Source: Nemophila menziesii (lineage: Eukaryota; Streptophyta; Magnoliopsida; Boraginales; Hydrophyllaceae). Taken from it: DNA of 64,000 nt. Each line of letters opens with the position of its first letter. Position 1 is the stretch's first letter. The notes under the pieces were generated by a model. The model did not search any database and was not told the DNA's origin. It worked only from the letters and a program-made list of their open reading frames with translations. Made by a program: the position numbers and the translations under genes. The stretch lies in NCBI GenBank assembly GCA_029959085.1, contig JARWIR010000091.1, forward strand, positions 1,612,001 to 1,676,000, written 5' to 3'. Below are positions 1 to 10,934 of the stretch, in pieces.

Positions 1-66
1 TAAAAAACAAGGAAGGGGAGGGAGAGTGGAGATAAGGTGGTTTTCGGGTCTTTTAAGTGTTACTTA

Positions 67-297
67 GAGCCCGTTTGGAATTGATTATTTTGGAGGTAAA
101 AGCGCTTTTTGATTAAAATTTAAATATTTGTAAAAAATATTAAAAAATATTTTGATATCTAAAATCACTTTAAGTGATTATTTCAATAATCACTAATCTA
201 GTGCTTTTCCTAAAAGTGATTTTTAGAGTCTAAAATATTACTATGGATCTAAAATCACTTTAAGTGATTATTTTAAAAAGCAATCCCAAACGGGCAC
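67..297. mobile_element. Foldback MITE with CCCGTTTGG termini (copy 1)
   Basis: The left end starts GAGCCCGTTTGGAATTG and the right end reads CAATCCCAAACGGGC, which are inverted repeats of each other. The interior is AT-rich with inverted copies of a motif like AAATCACTTTAAGTGATTA. ACTTA occurs at both flanks (62-66 and 296-300) and could be part of a target duplication. It has no coding capacity. The terminus type is common in plant MITEs; the superfamily is not certain (hAT-like is possible). Confidence 0.7.
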
Positions 298-300
298 TTA

Positions 301-532
301 GTGCCCGTTTGGAAGTGCTTTTTTGGAGAAGCACTTAAAAGTGCTTTTAGTATTTTAAGAGTTTTTTTTACCTTGAAAAACACTTTTTTGAGAAGCACCA
401 AATATGTGCTTCTTGAAAAAAGCACTTTCAATAATTTTAGATTTCAAAATTATTTTTAATAATTTTTTTAAATTTTGAATTTTATTCCAAAAATGCTTTT
501 TTACTCTAAAATAAGCACTTCCAAACAGGCCC
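301..532. mobile_element. Foldback MITE with CCCGTTTGG termini (copy 2)
   Basis: It begins GTGCCCGTTTGGAAGTGC and ends GCACTTCCAAACAGGCCC, an inverted repeat of about 30 bp. It abuts copy 1 almost directly. Its right arm, read on the minus strand, matches the left arm of the element at 4796 (GTTTGGAAGTGCTTATTTTA), so the two belong to one family. It is rich in AAGCACTT motifs and non-coding. Confidence 0.75.
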
Positions 533-1060
533 TTATTCTGTCTAATCTTATTTATCTACTTTTTTGATGTATTAAAATTTTAAAAAAACATAGAAGGCAT
601 CCTTCTTTACAAATTTATCCTTATTTAATAGTATAAAATTATGATTATTTTATACTTTAGGTCAATTAATCAAAGATAATATTAGAAAAATAAAAAAAAA
701 GTATAATATTGTAAAATGCATAGACAATATTTAACAAATTTTTGAAAAAATAGAACAAATTATATTGAATAGAAAATTACTTTATAAAATTTGTATATAG
801 AAAAAAAATTAGAAACATATATATTTTATTAGTAATTTGGGTTTTATAAATCTTGGTCACTTCAATTGTTTTATGACTCTAATTTAGAATATTGATTGCA
901 TGTCATTCAAAAATTGAAAAGTATATAATAAATTCTAGTTTATAGATAAAGGAGAAGTATAAATTAGCAATGATTTGAGAATTCGATTAAGGGTAATTTG
1001 AGTTGGTATATTAGACCGAAGAATTTTCCTCTTTATAAAGGTAGAATTACTCATGTATAC
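533..1060. other. AT-rich intergenic DNA, nothing recognised
   Basis: About 530 bases of AT-rich sequence with short A and T runs. I see no ORF, RNA gene or transposon end. Confidence 0.6.
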
Positions 1061-1068
1061 AGAATACC

Positions 1069-1660
1069 TAGGGGTGAGCATGGGTCGGGTTTACCCGGGT
1101 TGGGGTCTAGGGTAAGGGTAGGGTAATATTGGAGAGTGGTAAATGTTGGAGGGTAAACCCGTGTTAATGGTAAAATAAAAATTACCACGGGTTAAGACGA
1201 GTTAACTAACGGGTTACCCGGTTTTTACCCTTGGTAAAATTCATAATTTTATCACAATAAAAAACATAAAACCAAATAAAGTTTAAATGCTACTATTCAA
1301 TTAAAAGAATTTTTGTTCTTCAAAATAAAGTACATATTAGGTAAAATTCAAAGAAGAGACGAGGATAAGATTTCGGTGAACGAAGTAGCCAAATGTGTCA
1401 AATGGCCAAGTCTTGACCATACACACACACACACACACACATATATATAATATATTAAATGAACAGTACACGGGTTGGACGGGTCCAACCCGTGTAGTAA
1501 TGTATAGAAGGTAAACCCGTGGTAAAAAAATTAACATGCCCAAAATTGAAGGGTAAGGTATGTTATAAAATGGGCTAGGGTAATTTTTACCCTGTTTTAG
1601 GTCGGTTTTTATTACCCTAACGGGTCGGTTTACCATTTACCACTATTCTGCTCAACCCTA
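1069..1660. mobile_element. Non-autonomous hAT element with perfect 8-bp TSD
   Basis: The left terminus is TAGGGGTGAGCA and the right is TGCTCAACCCTA, an inverted pair with one mismatch. AGAATACC lies directly outside both ends (1061-1068 and 1661-1668), a perfect 8-bp duplication as hAT elements make. The interior carries many GGGTAAACCC and ACGGGTT motifs in both orientations, which look like subterminal transposase-binding repeats, and a (CA)n run at about 1421-1441. A 99-codon minus-strand ORF inside it resembles no transposase, so the element is non-autonomous. Confidence 0.9.
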
Positions 1661-1668
1661 AGAATACC

Positions 1669-3436
1669 TACTTTCTAATATTTATATATATGATGGACCT
1701 GAGATTTTATCCTCGGATTGTCTTTCTAATAAATTTGACGGACCCGTTGTGTCCGAACGTTGTTCAATAATAAAATAAAAAACAAACACTTGTAAATATG
1801 CAGCGTGAAACTGTTTCCTTTTGCATGTTATATATATAGGTATATTGGTTAGTAAAAGAGATGTTGATTAATTTTCTTTCCGTTTCTTGAATTCATTACA
1901 ACGGTGTAGTTCGTGACATAACCTTTGAGAACATTGTTGGACCGATAAAAACCGGGTTGTTGCATTTCGAATTAATGTAGACTTAGTAGCCGTATATAAA
2001 TGCAAAGTTAGAGGTTTCAGGCTAATTAATTAGCTAAGGAACAATTGGTTTTGTTACCTTTCTTTAGATTATAAGTATTTACATATTAATTTTTGGTTTA
2101 ATATATTACCTTTAGAGTAACTCAATGATTAATTACTTGAATACTGAGTTAAAATCTACCTTATCTAAAATATTAAAATTGAACTCGATGATTTTACTAA
2201 CCCTTATTCTAGATCCCGATCCAAAATAAATTTGACCCATATTCTATTCTAGAGTTCACTAAAATATGTGACCGGTATTATTATATTGTTTAAATATTGT
2301 TACTTGATCATTTTGCATAACTGTTGTGTTAGCAAAATAAGAGGGGTACGGGTTGATTTTTTTCTAGCAATAAAGTTGTATTATAATATAATATAAAGTC
2401 ATTTTAGATTCAGAATTAATTTGACTTGATTCAAACTTAGTATTTTTCAGATGAAATAAAACTTTGACCAGAGAAGTAACTCAATTAGTTAGTTAAGTTA
2501 TCATAGTTTTGTATTAATTTAGATGACAAAAATAACTAACTTAATTAATTAGTAACGTTCTCTGGATATAAACTTTACCAAATACCCTTATAAATTAAAG
2601 TATTTATTTCTTCCGTCCTAAAATTAATGTCCACGTTAATAAAAATGGTGTCTCGAAATTATTGTCCACTTAAATATCAAAACATTTTTTTTTTTCAATT
2701 TTTTACAGTATTACCTTTATTAAAAATATAAAATTTATACATCCAATGCATATTTAAAATATCAAGATACTTTATTAGGGGTAATTTTGTAATGTGTATA
2801 TGTAATTATTAGGTTTCTTATATATGTGAAAAATTAAGTAGATATTATTTTTGAGAGAAGAAATACTTATAAAGGTAAAATAATAGGTAATTTGTTGAAA
2901 ATCTATGACATTCAATAAATCAAAACTAAAACCTGGCTTATATAAGGTCTTAAACCAGAAGGGGTGTCTAATTATTGAAACACTATAAAAGTTGGTTTTG
3001 CAAGGGAATATAAATTTATTCAATATTGTACTCAAACTCAGGTCCGATCTAATTATTAATTACTGACTCATTTCTTTTCATTGACCCATCCGTCCTTGGA
3101 GCCGTCCCAGCCTTTCCCCTTTCTCCTTGATTTTAGAAAGTATTGCAAATTTTATCAAAAACTTTATATTAAAAGTAGAGTTTTGTCCACAAACATATTT
3201 TTCGCCCCTAGACCTTCTCTAAACAAGAATCTAACCGGCCAATTGTTTTCCTATTTTTCGTGACACCCGTCTTTCTATATTAGCTATCTTTTTGGTCCAC
3301 ATGACACGAGTGAGACAATTATAATCTATTCCACGTCAAAAATAAAATTAAATTACCATCAATACGATTTTCTCGACTGAATAAAGCTATTTTGAAAAAA
3401 ACCCTACATGATTTAGGAGTATAACCTTGTTCTTAT
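1669..3436. other. AT-rich intergenic DNA with a Stowaway-like left-end fragment
   Basis: No supported gene. At about 2611-2670 there is a sequence of the TTCCGTCCTAAAATTAATGT type with GTCCAC repeats, resembling the left end of a Stowaway or mariner MITE, but I see no matching right end. The rest is AT-rich; the short ORFs at 2775-3035 (minus) and 3081-3263 (plus) have no recognisable domain. Confidence 0.5.
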
Positions 3437-3439
3437 TTA

Positions 3440-4693
3440 GGGGGTGTATTCAATTGAGACATGAGTTTTTTGGATTTTAAAATTTGAAAGGTATTCAATT
3501 AAGAGTTAAAAAACTTTTAAAATACTGGTAAATTCAATTAAGACTCTGAAGAGTCTTTTGAAATAATGGTGTATTCAATCTAGATTTTAAATAATTTTTT
3601 AAAATCTTATGGTATTCAAAAGTCTATGGACTTTTTTTTTTAAAATTTCTTTACCTAAAGGATTCCATAGGATATTAAAGAACAAATTTTTTATGTTGAA
3701 ATCTATCATTTCTACTTAGAGATTTTGATAGATTTTTTCTTTAGACTATCTTCTAACAAATTACAAAAGATAATTAAAATAAATCATGCTATATTTTTCA
3801 TGTGCGACTTCAATTAAAAAAACTTCATGAAAAAATTAGCTGTAATATTATTGTATCAGTTAAAAAACTTATTCATGCTATTAATATTTTTCATGTAAAC
3901 CCTCAATTAGAAAACTTACATGAAAAAATTATACGTAAGGCGATTGATTTAGATAAAAAACTCACGCGAATTCGTTCATTTAAAAAAAAATCACGGAGAG
4001 CTACAATATATGATACGAATCCAACTAAGTAAATAACAAACCGGAAATGATGTCTCGTGATTAATTTTTTTGTCATTGAGAACTACAGTTTTAAAAGAAA
4101 CATGTGGTTACATTGAGTAACATATTATGTATGACATATTCTACTATTTTGACAATTCTAAATAGTACTAGTTGGTTTCATTCGATGAAGTTAACATTAA
4201 AGAACACTGTTAAAATCGCTAACACACTGGTAAAGATCCTGGTCTAACATAAGACCAGTCAGATTTGTAAATAACTTATTTAATTCCTTATTTTAATATA
4301 CTTTGATAGCTTAAATTATTGATCATTAAATATATAGAGTTTGCAGTAATTTATTTTAATTGACTTCCATTGCCATCAACAACATTTTATTGTAAATCAA
4401 ATCCTTTAGATAATAAACCTGAAAATAGTATAATTCAATTTTTTATAATATGTATGTGAAAATATGGGCTCGATATTAAATTCGAGTAAAGTTTTTTTTA
4501 ATTCTTGTAAAAAAAATGTATGTATGTCAAAATATATAAAGAATTTACAAAAATTCATTCAATTTTATACAAAATTTTAAAAAATCTTTCAAAATACTAG
4601 AATTTGTTTTTAAATAATTCATAACAATTGCAAAGTCTATAAACTTTTTAAAATCTAAAAACATTTATTAGATTCTCAATTGAATGCACCTCT
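3440..4693. mobile_element. PIF/Harbinger-like non-autonomous element, TTA TSD
   Basis: The left end GGGGGTGTATTCAATTGAGA pairs with the right end TCTCAATTGAATGCACCTCT. TTA flanks both sides (3437-3439 and 4694-4696), the 3-bp duplication typical of PIF/Harbinger. The GTATTCAATT motif recurs internally near the left end (about 3491 and 3571), so the subterminal region is repetitive. The only ORF inside is 76 codons (3802-4032) and lysine-rich, without a DDE or Myb-like motif. At 1254 bp it is larger than a typical MITE but lacks a recognisable transposase. Confidence 0.85.
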
Positions 4694-4795
4694 TTAACAA
4701 ATCTCCCATTTATTTCGTATCCCCCAATTATTATAAATAGGATTATTGTTTATTTTACCTTCGTTGGTTAATACTAAGCGGAGGACACCTAATTA

Positions 4796-5027
4796 GGGCT
4801 CGTTTGGAAGTGCTTATTTTAGAGTAAAAAAACGATATAAAATTTAAATTTAAAAAAAAATTATTAAAAATAATTTTGAAATCTAAAATACTTTTAAATG
4901 CTTTTTTCAAGAAGCATTAATTTAATGTTTCTTATAAAAAATGTTTTTCAAGATAAAAGAACCTATTAAAAAAAATACTAAAAACACTTTTAAATATTTT
5001 TTAAAAAAAAACTTCCAAACATACACT
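4796..5027. mobile_element. Foldback MITE, same family as 301-532
   Basis: It starts GGGCTCGTTTGGAAGTGC and ends AACTTCCAAACATACACT. The first 30 bases match the minus-strand right arm of the element at 301-532. The interior is AT-rich with AAGCATT and AAAACACTTTTAAA motifs. Non-coding. Confidence 0.7.
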
Positions 5028-5847
5028 AAGAGGCATGCATGCCTAGCTATGAGGTAAGAGAAGATTCATAAATTAATCATATTCATTTTTTTATATAAAT
5101 TAATCAAATTCATTTGCTAATAGAGAAAAGTCTTTGACTCGAGTTAGAGAATGATTAGTTGTCCGGGCATAGTATATTGAGATGGCCGGCAATGGAGCAT
5201 GCATGCTTGCATGCATGAAAGCATGAAAAGCATACTTATTTCGTGTATCACAAGTCGAAAAATATTAACTAGTATAATATCTTTTCTACGAATTTAAGCT
5301 TAGAAAGTTGAATCCACTGTGTAAAATAATATACGTATCAAAAAGATAAACCAACGATTCAATAACTTTTGTTTAGTGGAGACTAAATAAAGAGATTTTT
5401 TTAGTGAGAATTAATTAATTTTTTAAAATTGTGATAATATATTTTAATTATCAATTTATCTAGCTATATATGTGTCCACCAAATTAGTGAATAGTAAAAC
5501 GTTGTTTGCTTATTTATAATATATCAAGTTATTATATAACAAGTATCAAGATAAGTCTTGTTTTTTTTAAATAAAATATCATATTTGATACGATCTTGGA
5601 TGAAATAATAACTCAATATACATAAATTTTTGTAATAACTAAAACCTCTTTTATTGCAATTTAAATGTGAAAGTATGTAAAAACTAGTCGATTATTTAGT
5701 ATAGGTAGATTAAATGAAGAATATTTTTATATAAATATAAACTAAGTATTCAAAAATTTCTAAATTATCTATAAAGACATGCATTAATTAATCTCATGAA
5801 ACATATAATGTAGTAAAAAAAACTTTCTACAAATTATTTTTTCACTA
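5028..5847. other. AT-rich intergenic DNA
   Basis: No ORF or RNA gene seen. A cluster of GCATG palindromes (AGCATGCATGCTTGCATGCA) lies at about 5197-5216, RY-like motifs that are probably fortuitous here. Confidence 0.5.
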
Positions 5848-6100
5848 CTACCTCCGTCCATTTTTATTTGTCCCATTTTCTAAAAAAAGATGTCCAATAT
5901 TGTTTGTCCATTTTTCATTACCAAGACACTTTTTCCCTACTTTTTCCAATATTACCCCTAATTAAATAGTAGAAAAGAAGTGTAATAAATGATCTCATGT
6001 ATATTAATTAAGGGCATTTGTGTAATAGGGGAGAGTATTAAATGCTTTTTTTAATCTTTGTGTATAAAAAAAGTGGACAAACAAAAATGGACGGAGGGAG
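5848..6100. mobile_element. Stowaway-type MITE (Tc1/mariner), TA TSD
   Basis: It begins CTACCTCCGTCCATTTTTAT and ends ATGGACGGAGGGAG, the classic Stowaway inverted terminus (CTCCCTCCGTCC), flanked by TA at 5846-5847 and 6101-6102. It is 253 bp with no ORF. A clear second copy of the same subfamily is at 59814-60067, and the two align over their whole length. Confidence 0.93.
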
Positions 6101-6264
6101 TATCTTTCTTTATAATTAATTAGCCATGTTTTGTTTATATGGAAAATTTTGTAGTTATTATATAAGTAATAAATAGTTATTTATTTATTTTCTTAACAAT
6201 TTACTTCAAATCAAATTAAGTTATATCATTACTTATATATATATATTTAGTATATGAGAGAGAC

Positions 6265-7163
6265 CGAACCAGATTGCATGCTCACGAAACAGCAATTCAG
6301 AGCTCGGTTTTCCGCACAATCAGTCCCACAGCAGAACTGACTGGTGGAAGCTATTTTTGTGCAGCAACGACGTGGTTAATGGACTTGAGATTAGTACGGT
6401 TGCACTCGCGATTTGTTGGGTAATCTGGCTCGATAGGAATGATAGAATATTTAATGGTGGGAATAAAAGTAAGTCAATACAATCTTTGATTTATATTGTG
6501 GAAAATAACGCGATTAATTATGTGAGAGCGTGGGGGAAAGAATTAGACGGTGGACTTATAACCTCCGCGAGAAGCACTCTTGTGAAATGGGTAAAACCAA
6601 GTGTTGGGATTAAACTCAATGTGGATGGTAGTGCCAAGGAGGGTGCGGAAACAGCCGGAGTAGGTGGAGTCTTTCGAAACAGTGAGGGGAGCTACTTAGG
6701 TGGGTTCGCGGGAGCAACTAGAAACTGCACGGCTTTTCAAGCGGAATTGATAGCGTTGCACTTTGGATTAAAATTAGCTGTTAAGAGAGAAGAGGCGCAA
6801 ATAACTGTCGAAACTGATTCGCTAGAGTTACACGCGCTAGTGAAGGGCGGTGGGAACAATGGGGATTGGTTCGACTCTCTTATAAAGGAATGTAGTGATA
6901 TTTTGGCAAATCACCCTGGTTATGAGCTCGTTCATGTATATAGAGAAGCAAACCGATGTGCGGATTTTTTGGCTAAGTATGGTGCACAACTAGAAAGGGA
7001 AGTGATACAATATTATAGAGAACCTCCAGATGGTCTGAAGAAAATTATCATGAAAGACAAGTGTGGGGTAGCCACTCCTAGACATATTTTGATTTCTCCT
7101 ACGGGAGCTTGATTAACGTTGTAAGATGTAACAATTAAGGTCTTTCCGACCTCAGATGTAATG
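6265..7163 (+). pseudogene. 5'-truncated LINE tail: RNase H-like domain
   Basis: The open frame runs to a TGA at 7110-7112; it has no good ATG at its 5' end and is a fragment. The product starts with zf-RVT trailing sequence (ICWVIWLDRNDRIFNGG) and continues into an RNase H-like domain of the plant LINE type: the first acidic site in KLNVDGSAKEG, the second in FQAELIAL, the third in VETDSLEL, and a distal site in REANRCADFLAK. The 3' sequence ends in an A-run at about 7153-7163. It lacks endonuclease and reverse transcriptase, as expected for a 5'-truncated insertion. A domesticated RNase H protein is possible because the frame is intact, but the truncation and A-tail favour a LINE remnant. 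Confidence 0.85.
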
Positions 7164-7275
7164 AAAAAAAAAAAGAGCCCCTTTGGACTCGGAGTCACTT
7201 TGACTCCAATGAGATTCAATCCCAGGACCTCTTGATCTCTGCGGAGTAGCGTAACCACTAGGCCAACAATCTCTT
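7152..7275 (-). mobile_element. tRNA-derived SINE (candidate)
   Basis: On the minus strand GTTGGCCTAGTGGTTACG resembles a pol III A box (TGGCCTAGTGG) and about 30 nt later GGTCCTGGGATTGAATCTC resembles a B box. A GC-richer body and a T-run (about 7153-7163) follow. The head is tRNA-like, but no cloverleaf with a proper acceptor stem can be drawn, so it is not a tRNA gene. The T-run is the same tract that forms the A-tail of the adjoining plus-strand LINE, so the border between the two is ambiguous. Confidence 0.6.
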
Positions 7276-7293
7276 ATATATTAATATCTTAAA

Positions 7294-7437
7294 AGGTAAT
7301 GATATATACCACTCAAATACAACCTAATGACGTGGCGTGAATTGGTTGGTTAACAATAGTTAATCTATTTATTTTGTCGATTGTAAACCAACCAATTTAC
7401 ACCACCACAGTCATTGGGTGGTACGATATCATTACTC
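7294..7437. mobile_element. Near-palindromic MITE
   Basis: The left half (GTAATGATATATACCA ... GAATTGGTTGGTTAAC) is repeated in inverted form on the right (GTAAACCAACCAATTTAC ... TGGTACGATATCATTAC). Nearly the whole ~144 bp folds into one imperfect hairpin. It lies within 20 bp of the 3' edge of the NAC coding sequence, where the second intron would be. Confidence 0.75.
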
Positions 7438-7458
7438 ATATTAAAACCATATACTTGC

Positions 7459-8110
7459 CTGTGGAGTAGCATTTTCTTCGGATTCGAGCCTGTATTCATG
7501 CATAATCCAGTCAGATTTCTGGCCATTTGGAGCCCTTCCTTTATAAAAGACTAGGGTTTTTCTCATGCCTATAAGTTTATGTTTATGATAAACAGCCTTA
7601 TCTCTTCCGGTGGCCTTCCAAAATCCGGCCATGGTAGCTCTATTAGTCCTTGTCCCGGTTGGATACTTCTTATCCTTGTGGCTGAAGAAATACCACTCGT
7701 TTTGCTCTTCGTATCCAATTCGACATTTCTCTGCCCATAATTAGTCTTTCATCAGACATATTAATAACTATCAAATATTACTCTTGTTTATAAAAGTGAA
7801 ATAGCATTTAACAAACTAATGAAGAAACCGCAATACTTACACTTTTTCTTTTTTCATTACACTGTAATCACTAAAGCATTTATCGAACTTTCTAATATCT
7901 AGAATACTAACATCTTTAGAATTAAGGAAAATAAGACATTTAATTACCTTGAAGGTCCCATGGCTCAATTCTGTATAGGTCAATATCTCTGATAACATCC
8001 AGATCTATCTTCTGTGATGCAATTTTCTTTCTTAGATAGTATCCTACAAGCTCTTCATCTGTTGGATGAAACCTAAATCCAGGTGGCACACATGGTTCTG
8101 ATGCATCCAT
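7459..8110 (-). CDS. VND-type NAC transcription factor, exons 1-2 (3' part missing)
   Basis: Exon 1 is 8110-7948 and exon 2 is 7730-7459, joined in phase to give 145 codons. The product begins [20 protein letters not shown] and continues through the NAC subdomains: [21 protein letters not shown], the DNA-contact segment [16 protein letters not shown] and [20 protein letters not shown] with [17 protein letters not shown]. By recall these residues best match VND1-VND6 type proteins, master switches of xylem vessel secondary-wall formation acting as nuclear dimers. Intron 1 is GT-AG (7947-7731). Exon 2 should end after CAG, where the intron starts GCAAGT, a GC donor. Reading on gives a stop after five codons (7441). 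I find no third exon (family motif EEGWVVCR, then a transactivation tail) on the minus strand down to position 1; a LINE, SINE and MITE fill the adjacent space. The gene is either 3'-truncated or has a very long intron. Confidence 0.85.
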
Positions 8111-9845
8111 CGTCACTATACTTTTAAGTATTCTTCTGCATAAAATTCAACATTGATATCACATTAAAGGGGGTAAGAATACCTCGTTAAGATTACCTAT
8201 TGGCATCACATTATTTTATTTTCCATCATATGTATTATAAAGAAGAAAGGAATAACTAGTACTAGAAGAAAAGAAAAGCAAAAAGCTGAAAATGGATCAT
8301 GAATTACAAACCTAGCTATACCTGGTGAGTATACGACAAGTTTTATTATATACTACTATAATCATCAACTCATTTGGTAGTAAGAACCACTTAAGAATGT
8401 TGTAATAAAAGTCCGTGTTTATAGATGATTGGACTCCATCAATTAGTTAAAAAATTCCACCAACTGAGTTTTAAGTTAAAAAATGAGTGTCATAGATAAA
8501 ACATATACTATAGTATTTCACATGCAATGTAATGATGATTTTTTCTTTGTGGAGTTTAAATAAAGAAGAGATGAACAGGAAAGAGAACCAAATGATGAGT
8601 TCTCCAATAGAGTTAGAGCTAAGCCCTCTACAATTGTGAATGTATATCAAGAAATGGACAATTGTATAAGTTGGTGATAATGATGGTGTCTTGTGTTTGT
8701 GAATGTATATATAGAAATAATACAATTATATAGAGTATAAATTAAGTCTCAAAATTTTAAAATATAAATATACCATAAAAATTAATCATTGTAATATGTT
8801 TTTGCTAATGTTGTTTATAGGTTAAATAAGAGTTTTCTAATTTGACGATAAAATGTGATTATATATAAAAGCTAAATTCAACTAGTACACATAAATAACT
8901 CATTCTTTTACATAAAAAGGTAAATAGTATTATTGTTCCCTATGTTTTGCAAGATATTCAAACATATATTTATTTTACAAAGCCATAATGTTTTTGTATC
9001 ATTGCAGATAAAGTCATATATATGCGCTTGCAAAGAAAAAATTTGCAACATTATTTAACACAGTATATTTAAGTATCTAGATAAAACATGAATTAATGAA
9101 CGCGCTAGCCTTTTGTTTAGGATCGCAGATCTAGGAGATAATGGAGATTGCAGATATATGCTAATTTGTAGAAAATTAATTACTCCCCCTCTCCATTACT
9201 TAGCAGAAGATGACGTGACCAGGATTTAGCACGCCTTGGGAAGAAAAAAGTGGGGAAAGGTGAATAGGGGAAAGTAGAAAGAAGATAGGTTTTTTTGCAG
9301 GTGATGTATCAGTTCCCAGAAATAGAGACTGATCATTTTGTCTACTTGTCTAGAATAATCACAACACATTTCTGACTTCTTTCTATGATTTGTGGAAAAT
9401 ATATACGCATGGTAATAATTCCATTAAAAATAAATAAGACATTTAATTTGTGAAAGAAATAGATCAGTGTTGAAAATCGTTTAGGGTTTTCGATTATATA
9501 AAGAACATTTTACATAAAACATGTAAAGCTAGCTCATCTTGGATCAAGATACGAACATGTTATCAAAAAGACGAAACAAAGTTATATCAATTTTTATTTG
9601 TAACGAGAAGTCTGTTTGAACATATAGGAGATTAGATATAATAAATATGCATGCATCAGAACAAAGTGATACCTTTGATAGATCTATAAGTAGAGTTGGA
9701 TGTGTTAACAATACTGATTATATTCTATTTAAAGACAAATGTATCTAGAAAAGAAGAGAAAATAGAAGAAGCATGTAGAGTACTGTAATAGAGGGGAATT
9801 AACCTGCAGGTATGTGAAGGCCGGTTCTATAAAAAGGAAGAGGAA
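8111..9845 (-). promoter_or_regulatory. Upstream region of the NAC gene with possible 5'UTR intron
   Basis: On the minus strand a TATA-like box (CTATAAACA, about 8417-8424) precedes the gene by about 310 bp. A plausible 5'UTR intron runs from CCAG|GTATAG (donor at 8321) to TATGCAG|AAG (acceptor at 8136), leaving a short leader before the ATG at 8110. This is inference from splice-like sites only. The remaining ~1.4 kb is AT-rich without recognised repeats. Confidence 0.4.
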
Positions 9846-9851
9846 GAAGGG

Positions 9852-10934
9852 GTGGACCGCTTAACTGCATGCGCATGGTTTGATGTTTGTCCCCACTGTT
9901 TTCATGTCTTTAATTTTTTTCATTTTCTTCTAAGACGCATGATATCTAGTGATTTGGAAGATGGGTTTCTCCCAAAATATTATTTTTCTTATTTGGCACC
10001 AGTTTTTCAAGTCTTGAGAAGAACACGATTTACAATTTTTGAAATCCGCTCCTTGTTTTCTTGGATTGGGAAGATCAATAATATGCAAGTTAATATTGGT
10101 AGAATTTATATGAATACTAAAGAGATCGTTGGCACAAAAAATAGTGGTACAGAGATTGTTAACCTTAAGATCGTAAGTGTTAAGATCGATGGCGCAGAAA
10201 TTGTTGGATCCTGCTACATATTTGGTAATCATCTACTCACGGGAGAGAATGAGAGTGGTTTTGATGACCGTTTTCATGGCAAAGAACCACTCCTTATTCT
10301 CACTTTTGATTTTCACGATTGGACGCCCATGAGATACTTTTATCTCCTATACAGAACTATCACTATCAGGTTTTATATTGAGCTTATACTCCGTATTGGG
10401 TTTGATTTCTCTCTCACGGGTTTATGCTTAATTAAAAGTAAGTCTTTGAGCGTTGAGTTTGCTATGCTGTTGAGGGTATCATCTCCTTTGAACTCTTCAG
10501 GGGAGTTTTATACAGATAATGACTATTCTATTTACTACTTCGATTGTTCATCCCAAGTACTGTTTTCTTATTTCAATGGCTTAGATTATTCTCTTTTCGT
10601 CACGCATAAGCTGCTAGTATCTTACAATATTCCTCTTCGTCTTCTGATAATTGGCCGCCTTAATCTATATTATACCCTAATGGATATTGGGGTTAAAAAG
10701 TATATATTTATCTGCAATTATAATCAGCTCTTGTTGTTCTTTTCTCTTGATATCCTTCATTTGGCGGCTATATTTTTTAATTCGTTAAGTGATAAGGAAT
10801 CTTCGGAATACTATTGGCTGATAAAGATTCCAAAATATATTTTTACACCTGATAAGAACAAAACGTGCTGCTTATATAGATTTTGGAAGTATATTCACTC
10901 TTCTGGTGGAATTAGGGGAAAAATTGGATTTTGA
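9852..10934 (+). CDS. Unrecognised 360-codon ORF at the LINE 5' end
   Basis: The frame opens at a GTG; the first ATG is about 30 codons in (9942). The product is rich in F, I, L and Y with several hydrophobic stretches (for example LILRIGFDFSLTGLCLI and LLLFFSLDILHLAAIFF). Residues about 85-125 hold short repeats of the type (K/T)EIVGTK, NSGTEIVNLK, IDGAEIV. I see neither the DUF4283 domain nor the zinc knuckle expected of a plant LINE ORF1. It may be a diverged ORF1, an unrelated captured fragment, or a chance ORF. The repeat block is copied again at 10986-11080, which links it physically to the LINE. Confidence 0.3.
   Translation: MDRLTACAWFDVCPHCFHVFNFFHFLLRRMISSDLEDGFLPKYYFSYLAPVFQVLRRTRFTIFEIRSLFSWIGKINNMQVNIGRIYMNTKEIVGTKNSGTEIVNLKIVSVKIDGAEIVGSCYIFGNHLLTGENESGFDDRFHGKEPLLILTFDFHDWTPMRYFYLLYRTITIRFYIELILRIGFDFSLTGLCLIKSKSLSVEFAMLLRVSSPLNSSGEFYTDNDYSIYYFDCSSQVLFSYFNGLDYSLFVTHKLLVSYNIPLRLLIIGRLNLYYTLMDIGVKKYIFICNYNQLLLFFSLDILHLAAIFFNSLSDKESSEYYWLIKIPKYIFTPDKNKTCCLYRFWKYIHSSGGIRGKIGF

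Noticed and set aside
1337..1636. 99-codon minus-strand ORF
   Set aside because: It lies wholly within the non-autonomous hAT element, crosses a CA/TG microsatellite and has no domain.
1069..1660. Interstitial telomere sequence
   Set aside because: The GGGTAAAC/TTTACCC motifs are dispersed in both orientations, not tandem TTTAGGG repeats, and the segment has hAT ends with a TSD.
7190..7272. Possible tRNA gene on the minus strand
   Set aside because: A and B boxes are visible but no acceptor stem or anticodon arm forms; better explained as a SINE head.
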